The notes under the pieces are model-generated. The model saw only the letters and a program-made list of their open reading frames with translations, was not told the origin of the DNA and searched no databases. A stretch of DNA of 64,000 nt from OM182 bacterium MED-G28 (GTDB taxonomy: Bacteria; Pseudomonadota; Gammaproteobacteria; Pseudomonadales; Pseudohongiellaceae). The stretch is from NCBI GenBank assembly GCA_002457215.1, contig NTJZ01000005.1:1-64000 (forward strand), read 5' to 3'. A program made the translations under genes and the position numbers. Below are positions 25,853-35,130 of the stretch, in pieces (within the stretch, counting starts at the first letter, position 1; each line of letters starts with the position of its first letter).

Positions 25853-27682
25853 CTACCAACCAACTGCACCACCATCTTTTCGGTGGTCTGAGCCGGCTCT
25901 ATAAATGCCATTTACCGGATGATCTTCATCAATACTCTCCTCAGAAAAAATCGGGACAGGCAAATTAGGATCTTTAGTGAAGAGCACTCCCTGATAACCA
26001 CCTACAGCTGAACCACTTACAGTGCGAACATCATGGCCTTTTGCCTCTAGAGCGCGACCAACCAAATTATAGAGGCTATGCTCTAAGGAAAGCCGATTAC
26101 TGTTTTGGTTATGAGTAAACCGGGCAGCATCAGTGGTCATTTGGATATTCATCCCGTGATCAATCACATTTACCATATGCTGCGCATGAGTTTCAGGCTG
26201 GACCGCACCACCCATGTTACCAAAAGTCATCAACGGATCACCGTTCTGCATTACAAATCCGGCAATAATGGAGTGGAATGGTCGCTTTCGAGGAGCAACT
26301 AAATTCGGTGATTCAGAATCCATCGAGAAAGCTACGCCTCGATTGTGTAAAACCATACCATAAGGAGGGATCGCAACGGCTGAACCGTATACTGAAAAAA
26401 TACTGTGGATAAATGAAACCATATTACCCCAACGATCCGCTGTCGTGAGATAGATGGTCCCTCCATCTAACCCTCCTTTCACAGAGGGTTCTGAAGCAGA
26501 GTTCATATCGATACGATCACATAAACTCGCCGCATAAGATTTATCTAACAATTTCTCTATGGGCACATCTACAAATAAAGGATCCCCGTTGTAAGCCTGA
26601 AGGTCAGAATAAGCCAATTTTTTGGCCTCGACCATAAAATGCCAGTAATCAGCATTAGACGGCCCCAATGCTGTCAGATTAATTTCATGCACAGGTGCAC
26701 ACACTTCTAGAATATTCAGCATTTGTAGCGCAGCCCAACCCTGACCGGGTGGTGGCAATTGAAAAATATCATAACCATGATAATTTGTGGTAATCGGCTC
26801 GACCCATTCCGATTCGAACTCTGCCAAGTCCGCATGAGTCATCACTCCATTGCCTGCTTGCACTCTGGCGACCAGGGCATCAGCTATAGCACCTTTGTAA
26901 AAAGCATCGCGACCTTCTTTCTGAATCAGCCGCAAGGCATCAGCCAAATCAGGATTATTAATAATGCTGTAAAGGTCTGGCGCCTTGCCATCCTCGAGAA
27001 ATATTTGTGCAGAATACTCATCATTTGAAAGTCTACTCTGTGCCGAAATGAGATCTCGATGCCTTCTCTCACCTTGCCCCCATCCCTCTTCAGCAATTTG
27101 AGCAGCACGCTCAAAGGTTTCTTCAAAACCCAAAGAGCCAAAGCGCTCCAGTAAGGCGTCATAACCAGAAATTGCACCGGGAACTGTAGCGGCATTCACA
27201 CCGGATCCTGGCACACCCTCCAAACCTAGCTCATCCTTAAAAAATTCTGGCGTCCATCCAATGGGGGCCCATCCTGCTGAATTAAGAGCATATAACTTTT
27301 GCTCTTCAGCAATGTAAACTAGCGCAAATAAATCCCCAGCAATGCCAGTATCATTTTGCGAAGTAACATCTAGGACAGCTCCCGCTGCTACCGCCGCATC
27401 AATTGCATTGCCGCCACGTTGCAGTATTTCTAATCCAGCTTGAGCGGCCAAGGTATCGCTAGTTGCAACTATGCCGTGTCTTGCAATCACTTCTGAGCGG
27501 CCCTGATTTAACCATCCCTGCGCACGAGAACCAGGTGCAGCTACTACATTCGCAGCAGGCGTCTGAATCTCGTCCGTGGGAATTCCAAAAGGATTGGATG
27601 ATTGCGCTGAAACAGTCTTTGACATGAATAGAACTGACATCACTGCCCAACGAACCAAGGTTTGAATGTTAATATTTTTCAT
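25853..27682 (-). CDS. Periplasmic gamma-glutamyltransferase family protein
   Basis: A 609-residue Ntn-hydrolase precursor with a signal peptide (ending SAQS near residue 28). The self-cleavage and catalytic threonine is Thr409 in LDGGTIYLTTADRWGN, aligning with Thr391 of E. coli GGT. Other family features are RHGIVATSDTLAAQAG, GGNAIDAAVAA, NDTGIAGDLF and the C-terminal GGYQGVLFTKDP. It splits gamma-glutamyl bonds such as in glutathione, or may be an acylase of the same family; the IYL after the Thr is typical of the broader GGT-like group rather than classical GGT. It is probably co-transcribed with DUF3500 upstream (33-base gap) and coxG downstream (29-base gap). Confidence 0.9.
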   Translation of the reverse strand: MKNINIQTLVRWAVMSVLFMSKTVSAQSSNPFGIPTDEIQTPAANVVAAPGSRAQGWLNQGRSEVIARHGIVATSDTLAAQAGLEILQRGGNAIDAAVAAGAVLDVTSQNDTGIAGDLFALVYIAEEQKLYALNSAGWAPIGWTPEFFKDELGLEGVPGSGVNAATVPGAISGYDALLERFGSLGFEETFERAAQIAEEGWGQGERRHRDLISAQSRLSNDEYSAQIFLEDGKAPDLYSIINNPDLADALRLIQKEGRDAFYKGAIADALVARVQAGNGVMTHADLAEFESEWVEPITTNYHGYDIFQLPPPGQGWAALQMLNILEVCAPVHEINLTALGPSNADYWHFMVEAKKLAYSDLQAYNGDPLFVDVPIEKLLDKSYAASLCDRIDMNSASEPSVKGGLDGGTIYLTTADRWGNMVSFIHSIFSVYGSAVAIPPYGMVLHNRGVAFSMDSESPNLVAPRKRPFHSIIAGFVMQNGDPLMTFGNMGGAVQPETHAQHMVNVIDHGMNIQMTTDAARFTHNQNSNRLSLEHSLYNLVGRALEAKGHDVRTVSGSAVGGYQGVLFTKDPNLPVPIFSEESIDEDHPVNGIYRAGSDHRKDGGAVGW

Positions 27683-27715
27683 AAGTTACTTTTAATTTTT
27701 CAGATTTTAATGAGT

Positions 27716-28933
27716 TTAATCTTGATGATCCTGAGCTAGGTGTTGAGCCAACAAATCCTTACCATAATCATTGCCGTTCGGCGTTCGAACAATAGTATGA
27801 ATGTGATCTCGGCTCGGGATACCAGGAGGGTTCTTTTGCAGCGTGCCCACAGGCCCCTGATGATCGAACTCAATTAGTATTACTGGACTGTGTACTCGGT
27901 AATAAAAGATCGCGTCATCTTCGGCGCCACCTACCCATGCAAAATAAGTGTCATTAATGTGCTGTCCAATTTCCTCCATTGTCACTGCCGCATGAGGATC
28001 TCGCAGCGCACCAACAAAAGAACGAATTACATCCAGTAAATTCAATTTTTGAGAACTGTCGAGCTCACTGCCTTTTATGCCTTCGAAATCTAACGTTAAG
28101 TTATCTTGATTCGCTGCCGCAACCTGATTATTCCGCACTTTATCCGGATCAATGGTAGCCATTGCCTGTTGGGATCGATTCAGAGATTGCATTAACGCTA
28201 ATCCTGTATCTTGCTCCTCTTGCATTATGGTATTGCCGGCAAACATTCCCCCTTCAGCGACAACAGGTTCGCCACCCCAAAATGCCGGCGTCATTATTAC
28301 CTGATCTCCTAGGACGAAATAGTTAACCACCAAGTGATGACCATCTAACTGAAATCCCCATGGGCCATCTGCTGTAGGTATTCCCATCATCGTAAAATAG
28401 TATTTCTCAGTACCATAGCGTATGGGCTCGCCATTTAATTCAAACAGTGTTTGCTCAGTTTTCATAATATTCTGCGTTTGCTCTAAACCTTCAGCGCTCA
28501 ACGCAACGGCGAGCAAATTCCAAGCAGCATCTTTTTGGGAATCACTCATATCTTCCAAACTAATTCCTCGCCGAGGAAAGATTCCTACATCGACGTTGGA
28601 CCAGTCACGCCACTCGGGGTCATTGATCGCGAAATGCGAGCGCGACAAATCCGCGGTACTTAGTGTTGCTAGAAATCTCTCCGCAGCAACTCGAATCGGC
28701 ATGGTTGAAACACCGGTTGATTTAATTGGGAACAAGCCTTCGACAATGCCTGCAGATGTAGCGACGCCGCGAAATGGCTGACCCAATGCTCTTGCGGCTC
28801 CGGCCGAAAAACTACCCTTTTGCTCGAGCAAATTAGAAGGATACTGAGACTGAGAAAGAACCACAGTACCAGTAAATAGAAGTGCACCTATGGATACCAC
28901 GGCCGAAACCGCACTGAATCTAAGCCTTTTCAT
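27716..28933 (-). CDS. Exported DUF3500 family protein
   Basis: A protein of 405 residues from the chosen start, with a signal peptide (hydrophobic to about residue 25, ending VLSQ). DUF3500 features include AAERFLATLS, DLSRSHFAINDPEWRDWSN, YYFTMMGIPTADGPWGFQLDGHH, and the C-terminal RDHIHTIVRTPNGNDYG with conserved His residues and DLLAQHL. The function of the family is not known; the conserved His-rich patches suggest a metal-dependent enzyme. The start at 28933 is preferred over 28987 since it begins directly with the signal peptide and follows AGAGAT. It sits between MATE and GGT on the same strand. Confidence 0.82.
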   Translation of the reverse strand: MKRLRFSAVSAVVSIGALLFTGTVVLSQSQYPSNLLEQKGSFSAGAARALGQPFRGVATSAGIVEGLFPIKSTGVSTMPIRVAAERFLATLSTADLSRSHFAINDPEWRDWSNVDVGIFPRRGISLEDMSDSQKDAAWNLLAVALSAEGLEQTQNIMKTEQTLFELNGEPIRYGTEKYYFTMMGIPTADGPWGFQLDGHHLVVNYFVLGDQVIMTPAFWGGEPVVAEGGMFAGNTIMQEEQDTGLALMQSLNRSQQAMATIDPDKVRNNQVAAANQDNLTLDFEGIKGSELDSSQKLNLLDVIRSFVGALRDPHAAVTMEEIGQHINDTYFAWVGGAEDDAIFYYRVHSPVILIEFDHQGPVGTLQKNPPGIPSRDHIHTIVRTPNGNDYGKDLLAQHLAQDHQD

Positions 28934-29018
28934 ATTGAGATCTCTCTTTTTGGAGCTTTTACAATGATTTAGAAAGGCTAACTGCAATTACTTAAGTCTG
29001 CAACTACCTGAAATGGCT

Positions 29019-30398
29019 CTATTCGGCCATGACTAGCTTAAGGCGCTCCGGGTCACGCCATTTAGCGCTTTTGAGCCGCCATGCATAAACTATGGCAATC
29101 GCGAAAATCATGGCACAAAAGGTTAACCAAGAGACCCGTGGCCCAAATTCCCAAACTCGAATAATGAAATATTGAGCCACTAACATAGCCCAGTGAAGTG
29201 TTACTGAAGCATACATTAACCAGCGAGTATCGCCCGCGCCGCGGAGAACACCCCCGGATACATTTATTATCGCATCTGCCATAGCATAGCTCGAAAGCCC
29301 AATCATCATGAATGCCGCTAGCTCACGAATCTGCGAGAAGTCTCCTGTTGGCGGCGAGAACACTTCTACTAGAGTGAAGCGAAAAGAAATGTAGAGCAAG
29401 GCGAGAATCGAAGAATAAAAAATACCAATGATAAAGGCAGCAGAGATCACCTCATCGGTCCGCTCCATATCGTTTGCGCCAACAAAGCGCCCTATCAAGC
29501 TTATGACACCAATATTTAACCCTATCATGGGAACAAAAGACAACATATCCCAATTGAACACAATAGCGGCAGATGCTCCCTCTACGATGCCATAACCCTG
29601 AAACATGAGCAGGAACAAATTGAAGGCAGCGACATTTAGAAAAAGCTCCAGGCCAGATGGAAAACCAAGGCGTAGGAAACGCCGCAAAATCCCCCAATCA
29701 ATTCTAAAAGATTCCATCACACGAAATTTTTCGCGGTGCTCTTTGCGCACATAGAAGATAATAAACAACAGCAAAGCGAACAAGGTCGCAATAATAGTCG
29801 AGATACCTGCCCCAACAATCCCAAGAGCTGGTAATCCAAGTTTGCCGAAAACCATGACATAACAAAGAGGGATATTAATTAATAGACCACAAACATCACA
29901 GATCATGACAATATAAGTGCGGCCTATACCTGCGAAGTAAGATGAAATACAAATCTTAGCGAGGGTAATCACTACACCCATCATTAAGATAATGTAGTAA
30001 GTTCGCTCTAATTCGACTTGCACAGGATCGTGACCCATTCCTGCAAAAATGTCTGCGACGAAATAGGTAATGATCACCAGAAGTGGTGAGCACATTATCG
30101 TCATTATGATGCCCTGAGTAACTACCTTCGAACATTTACCCAGTTCGCCAGCACCAAGATATTGCGCTGCCATTGCATTAGCATAAGAAAATAGTCCAGA
30201 GAAGAAACAAAATGAAAAAAATGTAGCTACGCCACCACCGAGTGCCGCTGCCATATGCATCGGATCGATCTGAGACATAAAGTATCGATCAGTGAAAATC
30301 ATCACAGCGAAGGTGCCCTGAGACACCACCATAGGCAGAGCAATTATCACCAGCTCGCGCAAAGTTTCTTTATTAAAATGTAAACGATCTAATAACAT
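29019..30398 (-). CDS. MATE-family multidrug/toxin efflux transporter
   Basis: A 459-residue membrane protein with twelve hydrophobic segments, the usual MATE architecture. The start LRELVIIALPMVVSQG, the loop FTDRYFMSQIDPMHMAAA and the second-half equivalent RLGFPSGLELFLNV with QGYGIVEGASAAIV are family-typical. It exports cationic or aromatic compounds in exchange for Na+ or H+. It lies 85 bases upstream of DUF3500 and 249 bases downstream of the enoyl-CoA hydratase gene, both on the same strand. A role in removing toxic intermediates of nearby oxidations is possible but not shown. Confidence 0.9.
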   Translation of the reverse strand: MLLDRLHFNKETLRELVIIALPMVVSQGTFAVMIFTDRYFMSQIDPMHMAAALGGGVATFFSFCFFSGLFSYANAMAAQYLGAGELGKCSKVVTQGIIMTIMCSPLLVIITYFVADIFAGMGHDPVQVELERTYYIILMMGVVITLAKICISSYFAGIGRTYIVMICDVCGLLINIPLCYVMVFGKLGLPALGIVGAGISTIIATLFALLLFIIFYVRKEHREKFRVMESFRIDWGILRRFLRLGFPSGLELFLNVAAFNLFLLMFQGYGIVEGASAAIVFNWDMLSFVPMIGLNIGVISLIGRFVGANDMERTDEVISAAFIIGIFYSSILALLYISFRFTLVEVFSPPTGDFSQIRELAAFMMIGLSSYAMADAIINVSGGVLRGAGDTRWLMYASVTLHWAMLVAQYFIIRVWEFGPRVSWLTFCAMIFAIAIVYAWRLKSAKWRDPERLKLVMAE

Positions 30399-30474
30399 GA
30401 CTTATGGAAACACCGTCAAATTCGCGCAATCTGAATGATGAAGTGATTGCTTCATTGAATAAAATCGCAGAAGT

Positions 30475-30495
30475 AAAAAAGATAGGGCCGCTATC
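30475..30495 (-). terminator. Possible weak terminator after the enoyl-CoA hydratase gene
   Basis: On the minus strand, GATAG-CGGCC-CTATC forms a 5-bp stem followed by six T residues. It lies about 150 bases after the enoyl-CoA hydratase stop and before the MATE gene. The stem is short. A 14-bp perfect palindrome (ATGCCGGCCGGCAT, 30521-30534) just upstream may add structure. Confidence 0.4.
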
Positions 30496-30647
30496 GGAAT
30501 GCAGTAAGCGCCGCGAACCAATGCCGGCCGGCATCTTACTGGTTTGACGATATTAAGACAACATAAAGCACAGGAATTATCGTGAGTTCGAATACTCTGC
30601 TAGTGCAATCCGATCGCTACAACTAATACCGAAACCTGATCTATAAA

Positions 30648-31427
30648 TTAATCTTTCTTTTTATTGATAAAGGCGTTTCTGGCGTCTTCAAATTCTTCAC
30701 TTAATGTCGAGAGTGCGTTTTGATCACCATCCATATGCATAACACCAGCATTTACCGTTTGGATAGCATTGAGTCCACGTTTTATCATTTGGGCGGCCAG
30801 AGGTGGCCTCTGGGCATAATAATTTGCTAACTCCAGCGCGCGATTAGATAGTTCGGCTGACTCGACCAATTCATCGATAAAACCCCAGGCGAGCAGATCC
30901 TCTGCTGCTTCAAGATCACCACCGATCAATAAGCGTTTCGCAATCGAAGGGCCCACTAGGTTGTAGCACAAAGGCAATGCACCCCAACTCAGGTTCATAC
31001 CCAATTTAACCTCGGGATATCCGACAATGCAGTCATGTGTGCCTACTCGGAAATCACAGGCCAAAGGAATACAGGCCCCACCCCCTGCTGCTGCTCCTTG
31101 TATTGCAGCAATAGTAATCTGATTGATACCTATAATTGACTCAATGAGGTCTCTACCTATTTGGGTCAGTCGAGATTTCATCAGCAAGTCACCGCCTTGT
31201 CCGATTTTCCATCTCTCCTCATCCTTAAGGTCAGCGCCCACACAAAAATGCTTACCCTCACCCCGGAATACGACCACTCGAATCTCTGTATCGTACTTAA
31301 AAGAAATTGCTGCCTCAGTAATTTCGCGCATCAAGGCAAGGCTAAGCGCATTTCCACACTCGGGTCTGCGCAAAGTAATAGTCGCGATTTGTCCATCGCA
31401 TTGAACAGTAAGGTATTTGAAACTCAT
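30648..31427 (-). CDS. Enoyl-CoA hydratase/isomerase family protein
   Basis: A 259-residue crotonase-fold enzyme, normal length and no signal peptide. Family segments are ITLRRPECGNALSLALM, the oxyanion-hole regions FCVGADLKDEE and IQGAAAGGGACIPLACDFRV, and YPEVKLGMNLSWGA with a glutamate at the usual catalytic position. It acts on acyl-CoA double bonds in the cytoplasm, probably in side-chain or ring breakdown. The start is 14 bases after the DUF418 stop, suggesting one transcript. The exact reaction cannot be assigned. Confidence 0.88.
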   Translation of the reverse strand: MSFKYLTVQCDGQIATITLRRPECGNALSLALMREITEAAISFKYDTEIRVVVFRGEGKHFCVGADLKDEERWKIGQGGDLLMKSRLTQIGRDLIESIIGINQITIAAIQGAAAGGGACIPLACDFRVGTHDCIVGYPEVKLGMNLSWGALPLCYNLVGPSIAKRLLIGGDLEAAEDLLAWGFIDELVESAELSNRALELANYYAQRPPLAAQMIKRGLNAIQTVNAGVMHMDGDQNALSTLSEEFEDARNAFINKKKD

Positions 31428-31441
31428 GAATTAATTCAGAC

Positions 31442-32764
31442 TTATTGTATTTTCAATGGCTGTTTCTTTTTGTAAGTGAGACTCCGCCAAAGCCACTCGG
31501 CCGGGCCAAAGCGATAATGTTTTAGCCAGTAAATACTGAAAAGAATTTGAAATACCCAGACCCCAAAAACTACGTAATAGATCTCTACTCTTCCCAACTG
31601 GGCAAATAATCCAAAACCAAACCCCATAAAAATAATGTTACAGATTAGTGATTGAGAGAGGTAATTGGTCAGTGCCATCTGCCCAACACGGGCCAATGCA
31701 TAGCGAAGCCAAACAAGAATACCAAGCTTGCAGATAATCATGACCAAACCTATATAACCAAAAGCCATAGCCATTCGCCCAACGTCGTAGCTTGGCCTCG
31801 CTGTAGCGGCCCAGAATGGTTCAAAACCGCTACTTACATATGTAACCACTTCCCAAGTGTTTATAGTTAATCCAACACCAAACCCAATGGCAGTCATTTT
31901 CAGATAAAAACTCATGCTACGGGAAGCATCAAGGATTTTCCATTTCATAAATGCCATGCCTAATAACATCATGGCACCTACGTCCCATAAATTGTTTATT
32001 AAAAAAACAACACTCTGAAAAACAATATTGATTTCCGCAGTAACCAAAAAATTGCTGATATAACTACCTTGTCGCGCTTCAATTTCTCCTGTTATTTGAT
32101 CCGGCGCTGCAAACTGCTGCCTTTGAAATAAATCCCAAGTGTCTAGGATCTGTTGTTGGTCGGCACTGATCTCACTATCTGCTGGCAGAGAGGCAACGGT
32201 TTGATATTCCGCATATATAGCGCGGCCATTAATATGCTGTCCTGTGTGTAGAAGGCTGAGCAATAAAAAAATAAGTGCTGCAAACTGAGCTAACTTTCTG
32301 GCGGGAAAATCTCGAAAGAAATACAGTAATAGCCCCGTCATGCCGTAGGCATAGAGAATATCCCCAGCCCAGAGTAGAAAATAAGAATTAAAAAGACCAA
32401 AACCAACGAGTAATATAGTGCGACGATAGTAGAGTGACTTAGTAACATTTGCATCTACACTTGGCTTGTCAATGAAGATGAGTAAGCCCGCACCAAACAG
32501 CATAGAAAAGATAGCTCTAAAAGAACCTTCGAACCAAATATCAACTGCCATAGCGACAGCGAGATTTAGCCCTGAATCAGCTCCATCGACCCTGGGGTCA
32601 AAATAGGCTGCGAATGGATTTGCAAAGGTAATGATATTGAGCAGGAGGATGCCAAGCAAAGCAAGGCCCCTAAGTGTATCTATCGAGCGAATCCTCTCTT
32701 TTTCGGCAACAGGACCGGTATTTACTGAAGCTCCTGCGGTTTCTGGATGTTTTGACTCGATCAT
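31442..32764 (-). CDS. DUF418-domain multi-pass membrane protein
   Basis: A 440-residue protein with about ten hydrophobic segments. It begins with the characteristic IRSIDTLRGLALLGILLLNI motif and ends with the DUF418 region (MALTNYLSQSLICNIIFMGFG, then the aromatic FSIYWLKHYRFGPAEWLWR tail). DUF418 proteins are of undefined function, related in layout to acyltransferase-3-like membrane proteins. It heads the long minus-strand run that goes on to enoyl-CoA hydratase, and diverges from the quinohemoprotein gene across a 259-base region with repeats. Confidence 0.87.
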   Translation of the reverse strand: MIESKHPETAGASVNTGPVAEKERIRSIDTLRGLALLGILLLNIITFANPFAAYFDPRVDGADSGLNLAVAMAVDIWFEGSFRAIFSMLFGAGLLIFIDKPSVDANVTKSLYYRRTILLVGFGLFNSYFLLWAGDILYAYGMTGLLLYFFRDFPARKLAQFAALIFLLLSLLHTGQHINGRAIYAEYQTVASLPADSEISADQQQILDTWDLFQRQQFAAPDQITGEIEARQGSYISNFLVTAEINIVFQSVVFLINNLWDVGAMMLLGMAFMKWKILDASRSMSFYLKMTAIGFGVGLTINTWEVVTYVSSGFEPFWAATARPSYDVGRMAMAFGYIGLVMIICKLGILVWLRYALARVGQMALTNYLSQSLICNIIFMGFGFGLFAQLGRVEIYYVVFGVWVFQILFSIYWLKHYRFGPAEWLWRSLTYKKKQPLKIQ

Positions 32765-32859
32765 AATCGCAGCATAATTTTTTGAGATGAAACTAGCAAT
32801 CTTTTGTTCATGAGCATTAAATATCTCCTTGTTTCTTCGAATATATATACCTTAATTAT

Positions 32860-32917
32860 TTAGAAAAGGTTGCAATTACCTTAGAAAAGGCGAGTAATTC
32901 ACTACACACTGTGTAGT
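32860..32917. promoter_or_regulatory. Direct repeats plus 17-bp palindrome in the divergent region before the quinohemoprotein
   Basis: TTAGAAAAGG occurs twice, at 32860-32869 and 32881-32890, exactly 21 bases apart, about two helical turns. Just after them is ACTACACA-C-TGTGTAGT (32901-32917), a perfect 8-bp inverted repeat around one central base. All three lie between the divergent DUF418 and quinohemoprotein genes, roughly 110-160 bases before the latter. This spacing is typical of transcription-factor binding sites. The regulator is not identified. Confidence 0.5.
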
Positions 32918-33023
32918 TAGAGCATACTAAGAATTATTAGCGGACTAGCCTAGACTCTGCACATAGCTGCCTTTATTCTTACTTGAAATAATAGAAATGG
33001 TATTGATGTAGGCTCATTAAATA

Positions 33024-35081
33024 ATGAAATACGCTACCCTCGCTATAATTGCTCTACTAGCTGGAAGTTGTACTTCTGATTCTTCAGAACAACCCTTCCC
33101 AGGCAACACGAACTGGGATACTTATCTCGGAGATCCAGGCCGATCCCACTATTCTGCATTAACTCAAATCAACCGCGGCAATGCAGCGCAGTTAGAGCTT
33201 GCCTGGCGTTATGATTCAGGAGAGCTACGCGAAGGTAATTCTTCTATGTACACCAGCCCGTTGATCATTGATGGAATTCTTTACGGGCTTTCGCCAAAGC
33301 TGACTGCCTTTGCATTAAATGCGGCAACAGGGGAAGAATTATGGCGTTATGATCCAGGCGGGAATGGAGCTGCGCAACGAGGCCTCATGTGGTGGCAAGA
33401 AGATAATGACAAGCGGTTGATTTATGCCGCAGGTCGCGAACTAATTATGCTAAATGCAGATTCAGGGTCCCCTATCACGAGCTTTGGCGATAACGGCAGA
33501 CTAGACTTGCGCCCGGCAGAAAAAGAAGCTCCTTTCTTTACCAGTGTGCCGGGAATAGTTTTTGAGGATCTGCTTATCCTAGGTTTTTCTACTGCAGAAA
33601 GTGCTAATTCTCATGCCGGTATGATTCGAGCCTTCGATGTCCATAGTGGAGAAGAGTTTTGGCGATTCAATAGCTTACCAGTAGAAGGCGGCTTAGGTTC
33701 AGAAACTTGGGAAGAAGGTTCTTTAAATAATTCTGGTGGAGCCAATAACTGGACAGGAATGACATTAGATTCGGAGCGTGGCATCTTGTTCGTGCCTACC
33801 GGCTCTGCTACACCTGATTTTTACGGTGCTAGCCGAATTGGTGATAACCTTTTTGCCAATAGTCTGATCGCAATTAATGCTCGCACCGGCGAGTACCGGT
33901 GGCATTACCAAACCGTTAGACATGATCTATGGGACCGTGACCTTCCAGCGCCTCCTACTCTGGTTCAACTCGAGCGTAACGGTGTTCTTATCGATGCCGT
34001 AGCAGTAACAACAAAGTCTGGCCACTTATTCGTTTTTGATCGAGACACTGGTGAATCACTTTATGAAATATATGAAGTCAATGGTCTGCCAAGCGAGCTA
34101 CCCGGTGAAGTAGTTTCTCCCACACAACCAGTTTCGTCTGTCGCATTCACGCGACAGGAATTTGAAATGACTGCACGTAATCAAACCGCGATTAATCATG
34201 TCACGAATTTAATTGCGCCACTCGATCAACGACCTTGGGCACCGCCAACCACAGACGGTATTTTATTTTACCCAGCCTATGACGGTGGAGCAGAATGGGG
34301 TGGTTCTGCTTACAACCCGAATGGCCACAAGCTTATTCTGAATGCCCAAGAGATCGGAGGAATTCTGCGTGTCTATGAACGTCCTGCTGGTTATGGTCGC
34401 GGCCTTTACGCAGAAAATTGCGGACTTTGTCATAGCGAGGATAGAACTGGTACTGATCGTGGACCAAGTTTATTGGATATAAACGAACGACTATCCTTTG
34501 CAGAAAACTCCGAAATAGTACTGAACGGACGAGGCAATATGCCTGGCTTCGATTCAATAGAATCCTATGAACGTCGCGCGATAATTGAATACATTCGAAA
34601 CCCTGACTCTGAAGAATTTTCCCAAGAGCGCATTGAACAAGCAAACAGTAACACTGATTATGCGTTCGCAGGTTATACAAGGGTTAGGGATCATGAGGGC
34701 CTGCCAGGCAATACACCACCCTGGGGCACATTAAATTCAATCGACCTCGCTACTGGCAAAATTGATTGGCAAATCAATTTTGGAAACTACCCAAGTCATC
34801 CGGAATTAAACTGGGGAGCTGAAAGTTACGGAGGCCCTGTGGTTACCGCATCAGGTTTGATTTTTATTGCTGCCACACCAGATAAAATGTTCCACGTTTA
34901 TGATTCGCGGGATGGCTCATTGCTTTGGGAGTACGAAATGTCTGCTGCAGGATTCGCCACACCTTCTATGTATAGTGTAGATGGGCAACAGTTCGTGGTT
35001 ATCGCCGCAGGTGGCGGTCGCATGGGTCCTCCATCTGGTGCAGAGTATTTCGCCTTCAGACTACCCTACACAACTAATTAG
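33024..35081 (+). CDS. PQQ-dependent dehydrogenase with inserted cytochrome c domain (quinohemoprotein lipoprotein)
   Basis: A 685-residue quinoprotein of the glucose/quinate type. Lipobox AGSC places a lipid on Cys16. Blade motifs begin WDTYLGDPGRSHYSAL. The active-site segment is VRHDLWDRDLPAPP (299-311). Between propeller parts lies a c-type cytochrome domain, about residues 453-535, with heme motif CGLCH (466-470) and probable axial Met507 in RGNMPGFD. After it the propeller resumes (GNTPPWGTLNSIDLATG). The inserted heme should carry electrons from PQQ to the respiratory chain. The lipid anchor would hold the enzyme at the membrane. It starts a plus-strand pair with an exported cyanophycinase-like gene 49 bases downstream. 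Substrate unknown. Confidence 0.92.
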   Translation: MKYATLAIIALLAGSCTSDSSEQPFPGNTNWDTYLGDPGRSHYSALTQINRGNAAQLELAWRYDSGELREGNSSMYTSPLIIDGILYGLSPKLTAFALNAATGEELWRYDPGGNGAAQRGLMWWQEDNDKRLIYAAGRELIMLNADSGSPITSFGDNGRLDLRPAEKEAPFFTSVPGIVFEDLLILGFSTAESANSHAGMIRAFDVHSGEEFWRFNSLPVEGGLGSETWEEGSLNNSGGANNWTGMTLDSERGILFVPTGSATPDFYGASRIGDNLFANSLIAINARTGEYRWHYQTVRHDLWDRDLPAPPTLVQLERNGVLIDAVAVTTKSGHLFVFDRDTGESLYEIYEVNGLPSELPGEVVSPTQPVSSVAFTRQEFEMTARNQTAINHVTNLIAPLDQRPWAPPTTDGILFYPAYDGGAEWGGSAYNPNGHKLILNAQEIGGILRVYERPAGYGRGLYAENCGLCHSEDRTGTDRGPSLLDINERLSFAENSEIVLNGRGNMPGFDSIESYERRAIIEYIRNPDSEEFSQERIEQANSNTDYAFAGYTRVRDHEGLPGNTPPWGTLNSIDLATGKIDWQINFGNYPSHPELNWGAESYGGPVVTASGLIFIAATPDKMFHVYDSRDGSLLWEYEMSAAGFATPSMYSVDGQQFVVIAAGGGRMGPPSGAEYFAFRLPYTTN

Positions 35082-35130
35082 GGTGCCCAGTATTAAATAT
35101 TATCAACTTTTGTGCAGTGGGAGTTTTGTG

